Positions 16,889 through 25,212 of a DNA stretch of 64,000 bases are shown here, piece after piece. The notes beneath the pieces were generated by a model, which did no database searches, was not told the DNA's origin, and worked only from the letters and a program-made list of their open reading frames with translations. Origin of the DNA: JALCSJ01 sp036788835 (lineage in GTDB: Bacteria; Bacillota; Negativicutes; Acidaminococcales; Acidaminococcaceae); NCBI GenBank assembly GCA_036788835.1, contig DAIQMR010000001.1:1-64000 (forward strand), in the 5' to 3' direction. A program made the translations under genes and the position numbers. Each line of letters starts with the position of its first letter. Position 1 is the stretch's first letter.

Positions 16889-19164
16889 TGAAACCTCTCA
16901 AACTAACTATGCAGGCTTTCGGCCCCTATGCAGGAAGGGAAACTATCGATTTCTCTCTGTTGGGGCAAAAGACTTTCTTTCTCATTAGCGGTCCGACCGG
17001 CAGCGGCAAAACCAGTATTCTGGATGCTATGACCTTTGCCCTGTACGGCAGTCCCAGTGGGGAAATCCGGAGCTCGAAAACTCTCCGGAGCGACTATGCT
17101 ACCGCTGATTTGGAAACCTCCGTAGCTTTTACCTTTACTAGCAAAGACCACACCTATGAAATCACCCGCACTCCGGAACAAGAGGTGAAAAAGAAGCGTG
17201 GCGAAGGCAACCGGACCGTGACCGCCGGTGCTTCCCTGGTAGAGATTCTTCCCACGGAAAGAAAAGTCCTGGCTGCCAATAACGGTGAAGCCACCAAACA
17301 AATAGAAGAAATTTTAGGGTTTAAAGGTGACCAGTTCCGTCAATTGGTGGTTTTGCCCCAGGGGGAATTCCGCCGTTTTCTGGTAGCCAATTCCAAAACA
17401 CGGAAAGAAATTTTGGAAACACTTTTTAAAACTCAGCGTTATAGTCTGTTAGAAAAATACCTTGCTGACAAAGCCAAGGAAATAGCCGATTCCTATGAAG
17501 AACTGAAAAGTAAATATGCCACTCTCTTGGAGAGCGGTCAGGTTGCTGCGCCCCACGAGCTGACGAAGCGCCTTGCTGCCACGCAAAAAGCTTTGAAGGA
17601 GCAGGAGGCTCTTTTGGTTCAGGCTCAGGAAGCCTCTAAAATCGCCGACCACAAGCTGCAGGAGGCTCAAAATCTGGCTGCTGCCTTCCAAAACATTAAA
17701 GAACTTGGAGAAAAATTAACCACGCTAAAAGGGATCGCTTGGGAAATCCAGGTTAAACAGCAGCGTCTTGCTCTCATTGATGCCGGGCTGCTTTTAAAAG
17801 CTCCCTATGAAAACGCCAGAACCTGTGTCCGGCAAACCAGGCAGGCAGAAGCTCTGCTGACTAAAAACCTGGCTGCCCAAACAGCCGCTCACCAAGCTTT
17901 TCAGCAGGCAGTAGCCGCTATGAGCAATTGCGAAAACACGGAAGAACTAACTGAGCTCATTATGGAAGAGAAAAAACAGGTAGCCCAAATCACCACTGCT
18001 TCTCAAGAAGTAGAAAAATTGGCAGCAGGCCTCACCGAGGGTCGCCCCTGCCCAGTCTGCGGTTCCCTGTCCCATCCTCATCCGGCAACCATCAGCAGTC
18101 AGGAAAAGGCTGCCCTGGAAGCAAAGATTGCCAAAATGGAAGAACGGATTAACGGTTTAAATATCCTTAGGCGCAATCTGCTCCAGGCCCAAACCAGCGA
18201 AAGTACGGAAACCGGCAAGGTCACTGCTTCTCAGGAAGCTCTCACTGCTGCCCAAAGAGCAGAAACCAAGGCCAAAGCTCTCTTCAAAGAAGCTTTTACT
18301 GCCTCCGCTTTTGAGGACCAAAGTGCTCTTTTAGCCGCCCTACGGGATAGTGCCAACAAGGAGCAGCTGCAAAAAGACCTTCGCGATTATGACAAAGAAA
18401 AAGCTGCCCTAAAAGGACAGCTGAAAGCTTTGGAAGAACAAACCAAAGATAAAACCATGCCTGATATAGAACCCCTCAGTAAAACAGCCGCAAACCTAAA
18501 TGCTAAAAAAACCTCTCTGGCCACTGAATACGGTTCCTTACAAAATCAATTAACCACTGATGAAGCCTTGGCCGCCAAACTGGCAGCCACTGCCCGTCAC
18601 TTGGATAAACTGCAGAAGGATTACGGACCTTTAGGCTCCCTGGCAGAAACCGTCAAAGGCAACAATGCCTACAAGCTGTCCTTCTCTGCCTTTGTGCTCC
18701 AGGCCATTTTAGACGATGTGCTGAAAATGGCTAATCTCCGTCTGGCCAAAATCAGTTTCGGCCGCTACACTCTTTACCGCAGCGAAACCATTGACGATGC
18801 CCGCCGAGAACAGGGACTGGGACTGGAAATCATGGATGCCTTTACCGGCCGCCGTCGTCCTGTGACCACCCTCTCCGGAGGAGAAAGTTTCTACACTTCT
18901 CTGGCGCTGGCTCTTGGTTTATCCGACGTTTTGGAAGCTTATGCCGGTGGCCTGCATTTGGATACCATTCTGGTAGACGAAGGCTTCGGCAGCCTGTCAC
19001 CGGAAGTTCTTGACAGTGCGATTTCCGCTTTGATGGAGCTCCAGACCGGTGGCCGCCTGGTGGGCATCATTTCCCATGTGGCAGATCTCCAAGAACGCAT
19101 TCCCACTCGTCTGGAGATTATTCCCCAGCAACAGGGCAGCACTACCAAATTCCACCTGCTATAA
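16888..19164 (+). CDS. sbcC: SbcC, ATPase/coiled-coil subunit of SbcCD
   Basis: 758 residues. Walker A GPTGSGKTS lies at about 35-43. Long coiled-coil arms flank a Rad50 zinc hook, CPVC at about 388-391. The ABC signature LSGGES is near 661, and the Walker B region DTILVDEGFGSL follows. The protein tethers DNA ends and drives the SbcD nuclease. It is shorter than the roughly 1,000-residue enterobacterial form, mainly in the coils. Its 3' end overlaps the convergent ptsI gene by six bases. Confidence 0.95.
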   Translation: MKPLKLTMQAFGPYAGRETIDFSLLGQKTFFLISGPTGSGKTSILDAMTFALYGSPSGEIRSSKTLRSDYATADLETSVAFTFTSKDHTYEITRTPEQEVKKKRGEGNRTVTAGASLVEILPTERKVLAANNGEATKQIEEILGFKGDQFRQLVVLPQGEFRRFLVANSKTRKEILETLFKTQRYSLLEKYLADKAKEIADSYEELKSKYATLLESGQVAAPHELTKRLAATQKALKEQEALLVQAQEASKIADHKLQEAQNLAAAFQNIKELGEKLTTLKGIAWEIQVKQQRLALIDAGLLLKAPYENARTCVRQTRQAEALLTKNLAAQTAAHQAFQQAVAAMSNCENTEELTELIMEEKKQVAQITTASQEVEKLAAGLTEGRPCPVCGSLSHPHPATISSQEKAALEAKIAKMEERINGLNILRRNLLQAQTSESTETGKVTASQEALTAAQRAETKAKALFKEAFTASAFEDQSALLAALRDSANKEQLQKDLRDYDKEKAALKGQLKALEEQTKDKTMPDIEPLSKTAANLNAKKTSLATEYGSLQNQLTTDEALAAKLAATARHLDKLQKDYGPLGSLAETVKGNNAYKLSFSAFVLQAILDDVLKMANLRLAKISFGRYTLYRSETIDDARREQGLGLEIMDAFTGRRRPVTTLSGGESFYTSLALALGLSDVLEAYAGGLHLDTILVDEGFGSLSPEVLDSAISALMELQTGGRLVGIISHVADLQERIPTRLEIIPQQQGSTTKFHLL

Positions 19165-20775
19165 GTCTCTGATAACTTTTCGCACGGCTAATACCGAACC
19201 GGGTGTGACAGATACTTCATCCACACCCCATTCCAGGAAAGTTTCCGTCAAGGTGGTGTCTCCGCCCAATTCTCCGCAAATACTGCAGCCAATGCCGGCC
19301 TCGTGGGCATTTTCCACTGCCATGTGCATTAAGAGCAGCACTGCAGGATGATGATTATCTACAAACCGCTCTATATTTTCATTCTGCCTATCCACCGCTA
19401 AAGTGTATTGAATTAAATCATTAGTACCTATGCTGAAGAAATCTACTTCCTGAGCCAAGTCTTTACTGATTAAGGCCGCAGCCGGAGTTTCAATCATAGT
19501 ACCAACCTGCATATGGGGATCATAGGCTATGTGCTTTTCGGTTAATTCTTTTTTGACTTCTTCAATATATTTTTTGGCCTGGCGAACTTCTTCCAAAGAA
19601 ATAATCATAGGCAACATAATACCTAATTTACCAAAAGCCGAGGCACGCAAAAGTGCCCTCAGCTGGGTTTTAAATACGTCCGGCCTAGTAAGGCAAATAC
19701 GGATGGCACGCAAACCCAAGGCAGGATTGCTGTCTTCCGGCAAATGGAAATATGCGATTTGCTTATCCGCACCCACATCCATGGTACGAATAACTACTTT
19801 TTTCCCCTTCATACCTACCAGTACTGATTTATAGGCCTCAAACTGTTCTTCTTCTGTAGGATAGGTATCTCTTTCCAAATAGATAAATTCACTGCGGAAA
19901 AGGCCGATACCCTCTGCATCATTTTGCAGGACATGAATCAAATCTCCCGGTGAGCTGATATTGGCATACACGGGCATTTTTTTGCCATCTTTGGTGACGC
20001 TTGGCAAGCCTTTCACTGCTTCCAATGCTGCCTGGTCTTCTTTATTTTTTTCTGCTTTTACCTGCATCTGTTTGATGGTGGCCTCATCCGGCTCAATATA
20101 GACCTTGCCGGTAAAACCATCCACAATAGCCAGTTCTCCTTGGGGGAAAGAAGATAAATCCCGACCCACTCCTACCACAGCTGGAATACCCAAGGTCTTG
20201 GCCAAAATAGCAGCGTGAGAAGTCAGTCTGCCTTTAGTTGTAACAAAGGCCAATACCTTCTTTTTGTCCAAATTCATTGTTTCGCTGGGAGTGAGCTCCC
20301 TTGCTGCCAAAATCACTTTTTCTTTGAGTATGGAGCTGTCTGTTGCTGAGGTCAATATATTAATTAACTGACGAGAAACATCCTGGACATCTACGGCTCT
20401 GGCCTGCATATACGGATTATCCATACCGGCAAAAATGTTTTCAAAGGACAGAGCAGCGGCCTTAACAGCTGCCTCTGCCTTATTTTTATCATTTCTTATA
20501 TAGCTTTCCACAGACTCTGTATAGTCCGGGTCTGTCAGCATCAACTGCTGTGCCTGAAAAATTGCTGCATCTTCGGTGCCTACAACAACTTTGGCTTTTT
20601 GATAAAGTTTCTTAAGAAGTTCTTCTACCTCATGTTGGGCCTGGTGAAAGCGTTCTATTTCTTCCTCCACGTTTTGCACTTTTTCCTGGCTGATAGTTTG
20701 TTCCGGGTGATGATAAATCATCAACGGCCCCATAGCAATGCTATCTAAAGCACTTTTCCCCTGTAAAACTAACAT
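19159..20775 (-). CDS. ptsI: phosphoenolpyruvate-protein phosphotransferase (PTS enzyme I)
   Basis: 538 residues. The phospho-accepting His is in RLTSHAAILA at about 187. The PEP-binding domain shows FRSEFIYLERD, IRTMDVGADK, FSIGTNDLIQYTLAVDR and the catalytic Cys in CGELGGD near 496. The enzyme passes phosphate from PEP to HPr. It is slightly short at the C-terminus compared with the usual 570-575 residues. It follows ptsH by 13 bases. No EII permease is in the window, so the role could be sugar uptake encoded elsewhere or regulation. Confidence 0.95.
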   Translation of the reverse strand: MLVLQGKSALDSIAMGPLMIYHHPEQTISQEKVQNVEEEIERFHQAQHEVEELLKKLYQKAKVVVGTEDAAIFQAQQLMLTDPDYTESVESYIRNDKNKAEAAVKAAALSFENIFAGMDNPYMQARAVDVQDVSRQLINILTSATDSSILKEKVILAARELTPSETMNLDKKKVLAFVTTKGRLTSHAAILAKTLGIPAVVGVGRDLSSFPQGELAIVDGFTGKVYIEPDEATIKQMQVKAEKNKEDQAALEAVKGLPSVTKDGKKMPVYANISSPGDLIHVLQNDAEGIGLFRSEFIYLERDTYPTEEEQFEAYKSVLVGMKGKKVVIRTMDVGADKQIAYFHLPEDSNPALGLRAIRICLTRPDVFKTQLRALLRASAFGKLGIMLPMIISLEEVRQAKKYIEEVKKELTEKHIAYDPHMQVGTMIETPAAALISKDLAQEVDFFSIGTNDLIQYTLAVDRQNENIERFVDNHHPAVLLLMHMAVENAHEAGIGCSICGELGGDTTLTETFLEWGVDEVSVTPGSVLAVRKVIRDL

Positions 20776-20788
20776 TTTGTCCTCCTCG

Positions 20789-21046
20789 CTAGAAATTTAC
20801 CTTCAAGCATGTTCCTAATGTTTCAATAGCTACGGCCTCGTCTTCTCCCATGGCCGTAACTGTTACTTGAGTACCCTGTTTTACTCCCAGGGCCATAAGG
20901 GCGAAAATCCTTTTTATATCAGCTTTTTCCCCACCGGCTTCCATAGTCAGGTCCGCCTGAAATTTTCTGGCTTCTGCTACCAGCACGGCAGCAGGTCTGG
21001 CATGGATGCCAGCGGGGTCTTTGATTATATAAGAAAAACTTTTCAT
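20789..21046 (-). CDS. ptsH: HPr-family phosphocarrier with Arg at position 46
   Basis: 85 residues. The EI-dependent phosphorylation site is H15 in GIHARPAA. In low-GC Gram-positive HPr, Ser46 is phosphorylated by HPr kinase to drive catabolite repression; here the matching segment reads ADIKRIFALMALGV with Arg46. So phosphotransfer should work, but the HPrK/CcpA switch through this protein should not. Start supported by AAAAAGGAGCGAAA. It forms an operon with ptsI. Confidence 0.93.
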   Translation of the reverse strand: MKSFSYIIKDPAGIHARPAAVLVAEARKFQADLTMEAGGEKADIKRIFALMALGVKQGTQVTVTAMGEDEAVAIETLGTCLKVNF

Positions 21047-21083
21047 TTTCGCTCCTTTTTGCTATTTATAAACTGTATCTTAT

Positions 21084-21089
21084 ATTATA
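21084..21089 (-). promoter_or_regulatory. probable -10 element of ptsHI
   Basis: TATAAT on the minus strand, 38 bases before the ptsH ATG. No good -35 is seen at 17 bases; the sequence there belongs to the tandem repeat just upstream. Confidence 0.5.
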
Positions 21090-21097
21090 CACTAATT

Positions 21098-21214
21098 CCA
21101 TATGAAAATACATAATAGTTCGTCCATCCGCCAGTAAAATTTTTGGTTTCTTAATGCCATACGAAAATACATAATAGTCCGTCCATCCGCCAGTAAAATT
21201 TTGGTTTCTTAATA
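21098..21214. repeat. 58/59-bp tandem direct duplication upstream of ptsHI
   Basis: Copy 1 spans 21098-21156 and copy 2 spans 21157-21214. They start CCATAYGAAAATACATAATA and differ at about four positions, including one T in a T-run. The block abuts the ptsH -10, so it covers the upstream promoter region. Confidence 0.9.
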
Positions 21215-21261
21215 CCTATGGTCTTAATAGGCCAAAGCTTCTGTGGAAACCTTGTTCCTTG

Positions 21262-22326
21262 CTACATATATAAAAATTGCAGGCAGGTGGCGAAGAGGGC
21301 GGCAGTTGCTAATTTAATCAGGCCGCCAATAATAGCTGCAACCATGGCCTCTTTCTCTGTTAAGTCCGTGCAGCCGCTCCAAATGGCCGGTATCTGGCCA
21401 AAAATAACCTGCAAGGGAAAGCCGGAAGAAGCTAAAATATAAGAACCTACTACCATGGCAGGAGGTACTGTAGCCGCAATCTCTTTTAATTGGGCCATGG
21501 CTAGGGACCCGCCCACTAAAATAGACACGGACCCTGTATCCGGGTGAATATTGCCCATGAGCAGCATGGCATTAATGGCATGCTCAATAACTTTCCAAAT
21601 ACCGAAGTAATCCAGGGCACCAATGGCAGCAAAAACCACAGTGCAGGAAGGAATAATCAAAAGAAAAAGCAGTTCTGCCCCTTCTTTAGCCGCGCTGAAA
21701 ATAGTAGGAAGAAAACCCGTGGTAGGAGTGAACCTAGGCAGGTCGTCCAGGGTTACCTCTTTAGTATCCCGCCAAATAGTATGACTTAAAATCCATGGCA
21801 CTAACACTACCGGCAAAAAAATTGCCAGGAAAACTACAATCCAGACAGAAACTTTGGCGGCATTTAAGGCAATTAAGCCGAAAACGAAAATGGCAAAAGA
21901 AGACTGGGACTGCATCATGGTGGCAATAGCAATTTTTTGCTCGTCTTTGGTGGCCTGAGCTTTCTTCAGAATCGGCCCCCCAATACGTCCGGCTGCGTTA
22001 ATGTCACCAAGGATATTGTAAACAGAAGGTATTGCCACAGCAGCATTAACTCCGATATACTTCATCAGAGGCACGAAAATCCGCATCAAGGCATCGGTAA
22101 AACCCAAGCGCTCCAGCAAACGTCCCATGGTCACGCTGGCAATAATGGCAATGCCGATGGAACCGGTAATATAGACTTTTACCACAATGGGAGCTGCTCT
22201 ATTAAACATACTGTTAAACAAATTGCCAATGGTACCGGGTGATACAATCAGCATAGCAAAAGAAAAAACCACTAAAACCAACCCTACATACTCAATGGTG
22301 GTCATCTTACGTTGTGTATTATTCAT
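21262..22326 (-). CDS. nucleoside recognition (Gate) domain membrane protein
   Basis: 354 residues with about eight to nine hydrophobic segments. Two Gate-like blocks are visible: AVAIPSVYNILGDINAAGR near 95-115 and GGSLAMAQLKEIAATVPPAM near 270-290, as in the nucleoside-recognition family that includes SpmA/SpmB and YjiG/YjiH proteins. The family is presumed to handle small solutes in the inner membrane; substrate unknown. A GAGGGGATAATGGGGAT site precedes the ATG. It may be cotranscribed with the Nif3 and FAD-oxidoreductase genes upstream, separated by about 20 bases each. Confidence 0.78.
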   Translation of the reverse strand: MNNTQRKMTTIEYVGLVLVVFSFAMLIVSPGTIGNLFNSMFNRAAPIVVKVYITGSIGIAIIASVTMGRLLERLGFTDALMRIFVPLMKYIGVNAAVAIPSVYNILGDINAAGRIGGPILKKAQATKDEQKIAIATMMQSQSSFAIFVFGLIALNAAKVSVWIVVFLAIFLPVVLVPWILSHTIWRDTKEVTLDDLPRFTPTTGFLPTIFSAAKEGAELLFLLIIPSCTVVFAAIGALDYFGIWKVIEHAINAMLLMGNIHPDTGSVSILVGGSLAMAQLKEIAATVPPAMVVGSYILASSGFPLQVIFGQIPAIWSGCTDLTEKEAMVAAIIGGLIKLATAALFATCLQFLYM

Positions 22327-22348
22327 ATCCCCATTATCCCCTCTGATT

Positions 22349-23353
22349 TTAATCTTTTTTCGGTAAATACTTTCTCGCTATATCTTCGCCATATTTTTCA
22401 ATCTTTTGACAACCACAGCACTCCAAAGGCATGCTCACCATCCGCTCCCGGAAAATCCGAATGTCCAGTTCAGGATGCTGAAGATGGAGGGCCCAGGCCA
22501 AGGGAATCCCATTTTCCAAAATTTCCAAAGCGTGAGAATTGCCTGCCACTAAGTTCAGGCCCAGTTTTTCGGCCTTCCGTACCAAGGCATCTCCCGGCAA
22601 AGGCCGGCTAATAGTGCAGACTACCGTGTTGGCACAGGGATACTCTTTATAGGCTTTTTCTAAGTCCTCCGGGGAAAAACCTGTATGGGGGAAAACAGTA
22701 ATGGTATTACCCAATTTGCTTTCCGGCTTGCCCACAAATATCTTGGCTCTGGCCGCAATGGAAGTTTCCTGCAAATCTTCGCAGCCCCGAATTTTTCTTT
22801 CATTGTCCAGCATATTTTGCTCAACGGCAGTGCCCATAATGGTATCAATTCTGGTCAACAGCTGACCAAGTGTCTCGACCTCAGGCAGGGACTTGCCGTA
22901 CCAGACAATCTTCCCCGGAATGCCACCGAATTTAATATTAACTTTCTCGGCCTGACTCCCGTGAATCCAGGCAATGCCGGGATGAAGTCCGTGAAAAGCT
23001 TCGTGGAGTTCAAACACTGCCAGATGGTAAAGATTGAGATAATCCTTGAAAGTCACCCCGCCGCTATTGGCAGCTTCGGCCAAAGGATGATGAGTAATAA
23101 GGCAGTCCACCCCGGTGGCTCCGGCCAATTCTATGGCACTCTCCGTCAGTGTCATAAGGACGGCCACTTTTTTCACCGGCATATCCGGCCGGCCCCAGAC
23201 CAGGCCCGGCATTTCTGTTACAGCCTTACCGGGAATACCCGATGTTTTAGTTACCACGAAAGGATTGCCTCCGGCATAATCTTCCGGTGTTTTGACCACC
23301 CGTCCTCCGGTTATTACATCCAGAGAATGCAAAATATCTTGTACTGTTGTCAC
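22349..23353 (-). CDS. Nif3-like dinuclear-metal-centre protein
   Basis: 334 residues with a GTG start. The Nif3/DUF34 hallmark LITHHPL (about 86-92) and the preceding TLTESAIELAGATGVD block fit this family, which forms metal-bound hexamers. Its biochemical role is still unsettled; GTP cyclohydrolase-like annotation is by homology only. The middle and C-terminal parts diverge from classic Nif3, and an ending with ECCGCQKIEKYG adds a CCxC cluster. It sits between a Gate-domain transporter and a Cys-rich FAD oxidoreductase, suggesting one functional unit. Confidence 0.75.
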   Translation of the reverse strand: MTTVQDILHSLDVITGGRVVKTPEDYAGGNPFVVTKTSGIPGKAVTEMPGLVWGRPDMPVKKVAVLMTLTESAIELAGATGVDCLITHHPLAEAANSGGVTFKDYLNLYHLAVFELHEAFHGLHPGIAWIHGSQAEKVNIKFGGIPGKIVWYGKSLPEVETLGQLLTRIDTIMGTAVEQNMLDNERKIRGCEDLQETSIAARAKIFVGKPESKLGNTITVFPHTGFSPEDLEKAYKEYPCANTVVCTISRPLPGDALVRKAEKLGLNLVAGNSHALEILENGIPLAWALHLQHPELDIRIFRERMVSMPLECCGCQKIEKYGEDIARKYLPKKD

Positions 23354-23374
23354 TGGTTCTCAACTTCCCTTCAA

Positions 23375-24652
23375 TTAGAGCTTGCCGAGAATGTCAGTGC
23401 ATCCGGCAGCAGCAATACGCTTAGCAATAATCTCTCTATCTATTGTATAGAGACCGATTTCTTTTAAGTGTTCAAAATAAACGGAACCGGAGAAGGTATA
23501 TTTTTTATTTCTGGTTTCCGGTGCCAGCATTAATTTGGTAACCAGTCCGATGAATTCACCTACGGCGATGGTAGTCGGCAAAGTCAAAGGCTTTAGCCCG
23601 TTGGCATTTCTGGCGGCATTGTGACCTGCCAGAGACCCGGAACAAATAGCTTCCGTATGGCCAACCATGGCCCCGGCTCTTTCCCCGCCGCAGAACAGAT
23701 TGGCTATGCCTTGTGCCTGTAAGGCGGCATCCACATGGGCAAAATTAAAATATCGCATGGAATTGCCCCTGCCTCCGGCCAGAGGGTCTTCAAACCTGGC
23801 TCTTTCAAAACCGGGAACCTGGCGCAGCTGAGCCAGAGGGTAATATGGTGTCATCAGTTTGGCGCTGCCTGTATCCAAAAGAATAATATTCTCCGCATAG
23901 GCAGTTAAAGCATATTGCTGGCAGGCTTTCATGGCCAGCTTGCTGCTATTTTGCATAGCTTTGGGAATGGGCACTACCGCACAGCCCTTTGTTTCTAATT
24001 CTTTAACAATTTCCGGTGCCAGGGATTCTTTGAAAAGTTTGCAGGAACCGCTCATGGCTCCTTTGCCTGTAGGCTTTTCTGCAGTCCATTCTTCTACCCC
24101 GGCCAAGGTTGTCAGGCTCACACGAGGGCCAAAACTGTGACAGCGCAGGACGCACATGGCGCAGCCGTTGCCGTATTTCATACAGTTGGCCGGTGTGGCC
24201 GAAGAACCCGTCACATCTACATAGGCATCGGCAGTATAGGTGTTGCCTTCTTTATCTGTTACCCCGGTGATTTTGTCTCCGTCTTTAGTCAGCTTCACCA
24301 AAGGGTCGGACATATGCAGTTTAATGCCTCTGTCCAAAAGCAGCTTTTTAACTGCCGGCTCTATTTTATAAATATTGTACAGGGAAGCATGGTCATGGCC
24401 TGGAAAAGGAATATTCTGATGGGTACAGGTTTTATCCATTAATTGGAACAAATCTCCCCCGCCCAGGGCAATCATTTCTTCCGCTGCTGTGTAACGGCCG
24501 TTGTTGCGGAAAATACCCCCTACTAGTCCCGTACCAAGCAGCATGTCCGTCCTCTCAAAAAGCTCAGCCTCACAACCGGCTTTAGCCGCAGTCAAGGCTG
24601 CCGCTGAACCGGCCCATCCTCCGCCTGCAATAATCACTTTTTTCTTGCTCAT
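23375..24652 (-). CDS. FAD-dependent oxidoreductase with internal Cys cluster
   Basis: 425 residues. The N-terminal dinucleotide motif GGGWAGSAAALTAAKAG (10-26) and the VDVTGSSATPA block identify a GidA/TrmFO-like or fumarate-reductase-like flavoprotein. A four-Cys cluster follows (C157, C164, C167, C171; CAMCVLRC), which could bind an iron-sulfur centre or zinc. The C-terminal part has AHVDAALQAQG and FCGGERAGAMVGHTEA, another FAD-contact region seen in TrmFO-like proteins. Substrate unknown. ATG follows GGGGGAGGATTTTAC. Confidence 0.75.
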   Translation of the reverse strand: MSKKKVIIAGGGWAGSAAALTAAKAGCEAELFERTDMLLGTGLVGGIFRNNGRYTAAEEMIALGGGDLFQLMDKTCTHQNIPFPGHDHASLYNIYKIEPAVKKLLLDRGIKLHMSDPLVKLTKDGDKITGVTDKEGNTYTADAYVDVTGSSATPANCMKYGNGCAMCVLRCHSFGPRVSLTTLAGVEEWTAEKPTGKGAMSGSCKLFKESLAPEIVKELETKGCAVVPIPKAMQNSSKLAMKACQQYALTAYAENIILLDTGSAKLMTPYYPLAQLRQVPGFERARFEDPLAGGRGNSMRYFNFAHVDAALQAQGIANLFCGGERAGAMVGHTEAICSGSLAGHNAARNANGLKPLTLPTTIAVGEFIGLVTKLMLAPETRNKKYTFSGSVYFEHLKEIGLYTIDREIIAKRIAAAGCTDILGKL

Positions 24653-24747
24653 GTAAAATCCTCCCCCTAAATCTCCCTACTTGTGCAAATTATCAGTATA
24701 TTTCCTTATATCTTACTCTCCTCCCGACTTTTTAGCAACAAAAAATG

Positions 24748-24777
24748 TGACAAAATGGGGATGGTACTGTTTTGTCA
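24748..24777. repeat. dispersed REP-like palindrome, copy A
   Basis: Arms TGACAAAA (24748-24755) and TTTTGTCA (24770-24777) enclose TGGGGATGGTACTG. The 30-bp unit recurs at 41415-41444 with two changes, and a related core is at 27761-27787. No transposase is in the window. Confidence 0.75.
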
Positions 24778-24850
24778 ACTTTTAAGCCCTACGCTCCGTT
24801 GATGAGTAATTTGTAATTTTTATGGTTTCTCTAGCGTTACTAAATGGATT

Positions 24851-24886
24851 TAAACCTGTGACAAATGGACCTTTGTCACAGGTTTA
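24851..24886. repeat. perfect inverted repeat, 15-bp arms
   Basis: TAAACCTGTGACAAA (24851-24865) and TTTGTCACAGGTTTA (24872-24886) around TGGACC. No T-run follows on either strand, so it is not a simple terminator. The TGTGACAAA arm resembles the neighbouring REP-like unit. Confidence 0.7.
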
Positions 24887-24898
24887 GGTACATATAGC

Positions 24899-24940
24899 AA
24901 AAAGGACCAAAGAATGAATTAACCATTCTTTGGTCCTTTA
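24899..24940 (-). terminator. terminator of the tRNA-Glu/tRNA-Val unit
   Basis: Minus-strand stem AAAGGACCAAAGAATG with complementary CATTCTTTGGTCCTTT and a T-run, just after tRNA-Val. Confidence 0.88.
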
Positions 24941-24970
24941 GATTTGGAAACGGTTCGGAAAATTTCAAAA

Positions 24971-25046
<76 letters not shown>

Positions 25047-25051
25047 GATTT

Positions 25052-25126
25052 TGGTGACCGGTACGGGATTCGAACCCATGATACCGCCGTGAAAGGGCGG
25101 TGTCTTAACCACTTGACCAACCGGCC
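25052..25126 (-). tRNA. tRNA-Glu (anticodon TTC), CCA encoded
   Basis: Minus strand: acceptor GGCCGGT with ACCGGTC, anticodon loop CTTTCAC between CCGCC and GGCGG giving TTC, T-loop GGTTCGAATCC and encoded CCA. It is five bases before tRNA-Val, same transcript. Confidence 0.96.
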
Positions 25127-25171
25127 AAATTCAGGGTAGGAACCCGTGAATCAATAATCGTGTACTTTGCT

Positions 25172-25200
25172 ATTGTATAAAACTTGTTACACTTTGTCAA
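25172..25200 (-). promoter_or_regulatory. promoter of tRNA-Glu-tRNA-Val
   Basis: Minus-strand TTGACA (25195-25200), 17-base spacer, TACAAT (25172-25177). Confidence 0.8.
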
Positions 25201-25212
25201 GAAAAATATGCA

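Larger units (their letters stand above)
24653..24898. other. gene-free stretch with palindromic repeats
   Basis: Between the oxidoreductase start and the tRNA terminator there is no supported gene. The stretch holds one dispersed 30-bp palindrome and one 15-bp-arm inverted repeat, both listed separately. Confidence 0.6.

Noticed and set aside
16888..19164. SbcC considered truncated
   Set aside because: Both ATPase halves and the CPVC hook are present; only the coiled coils are shorter.
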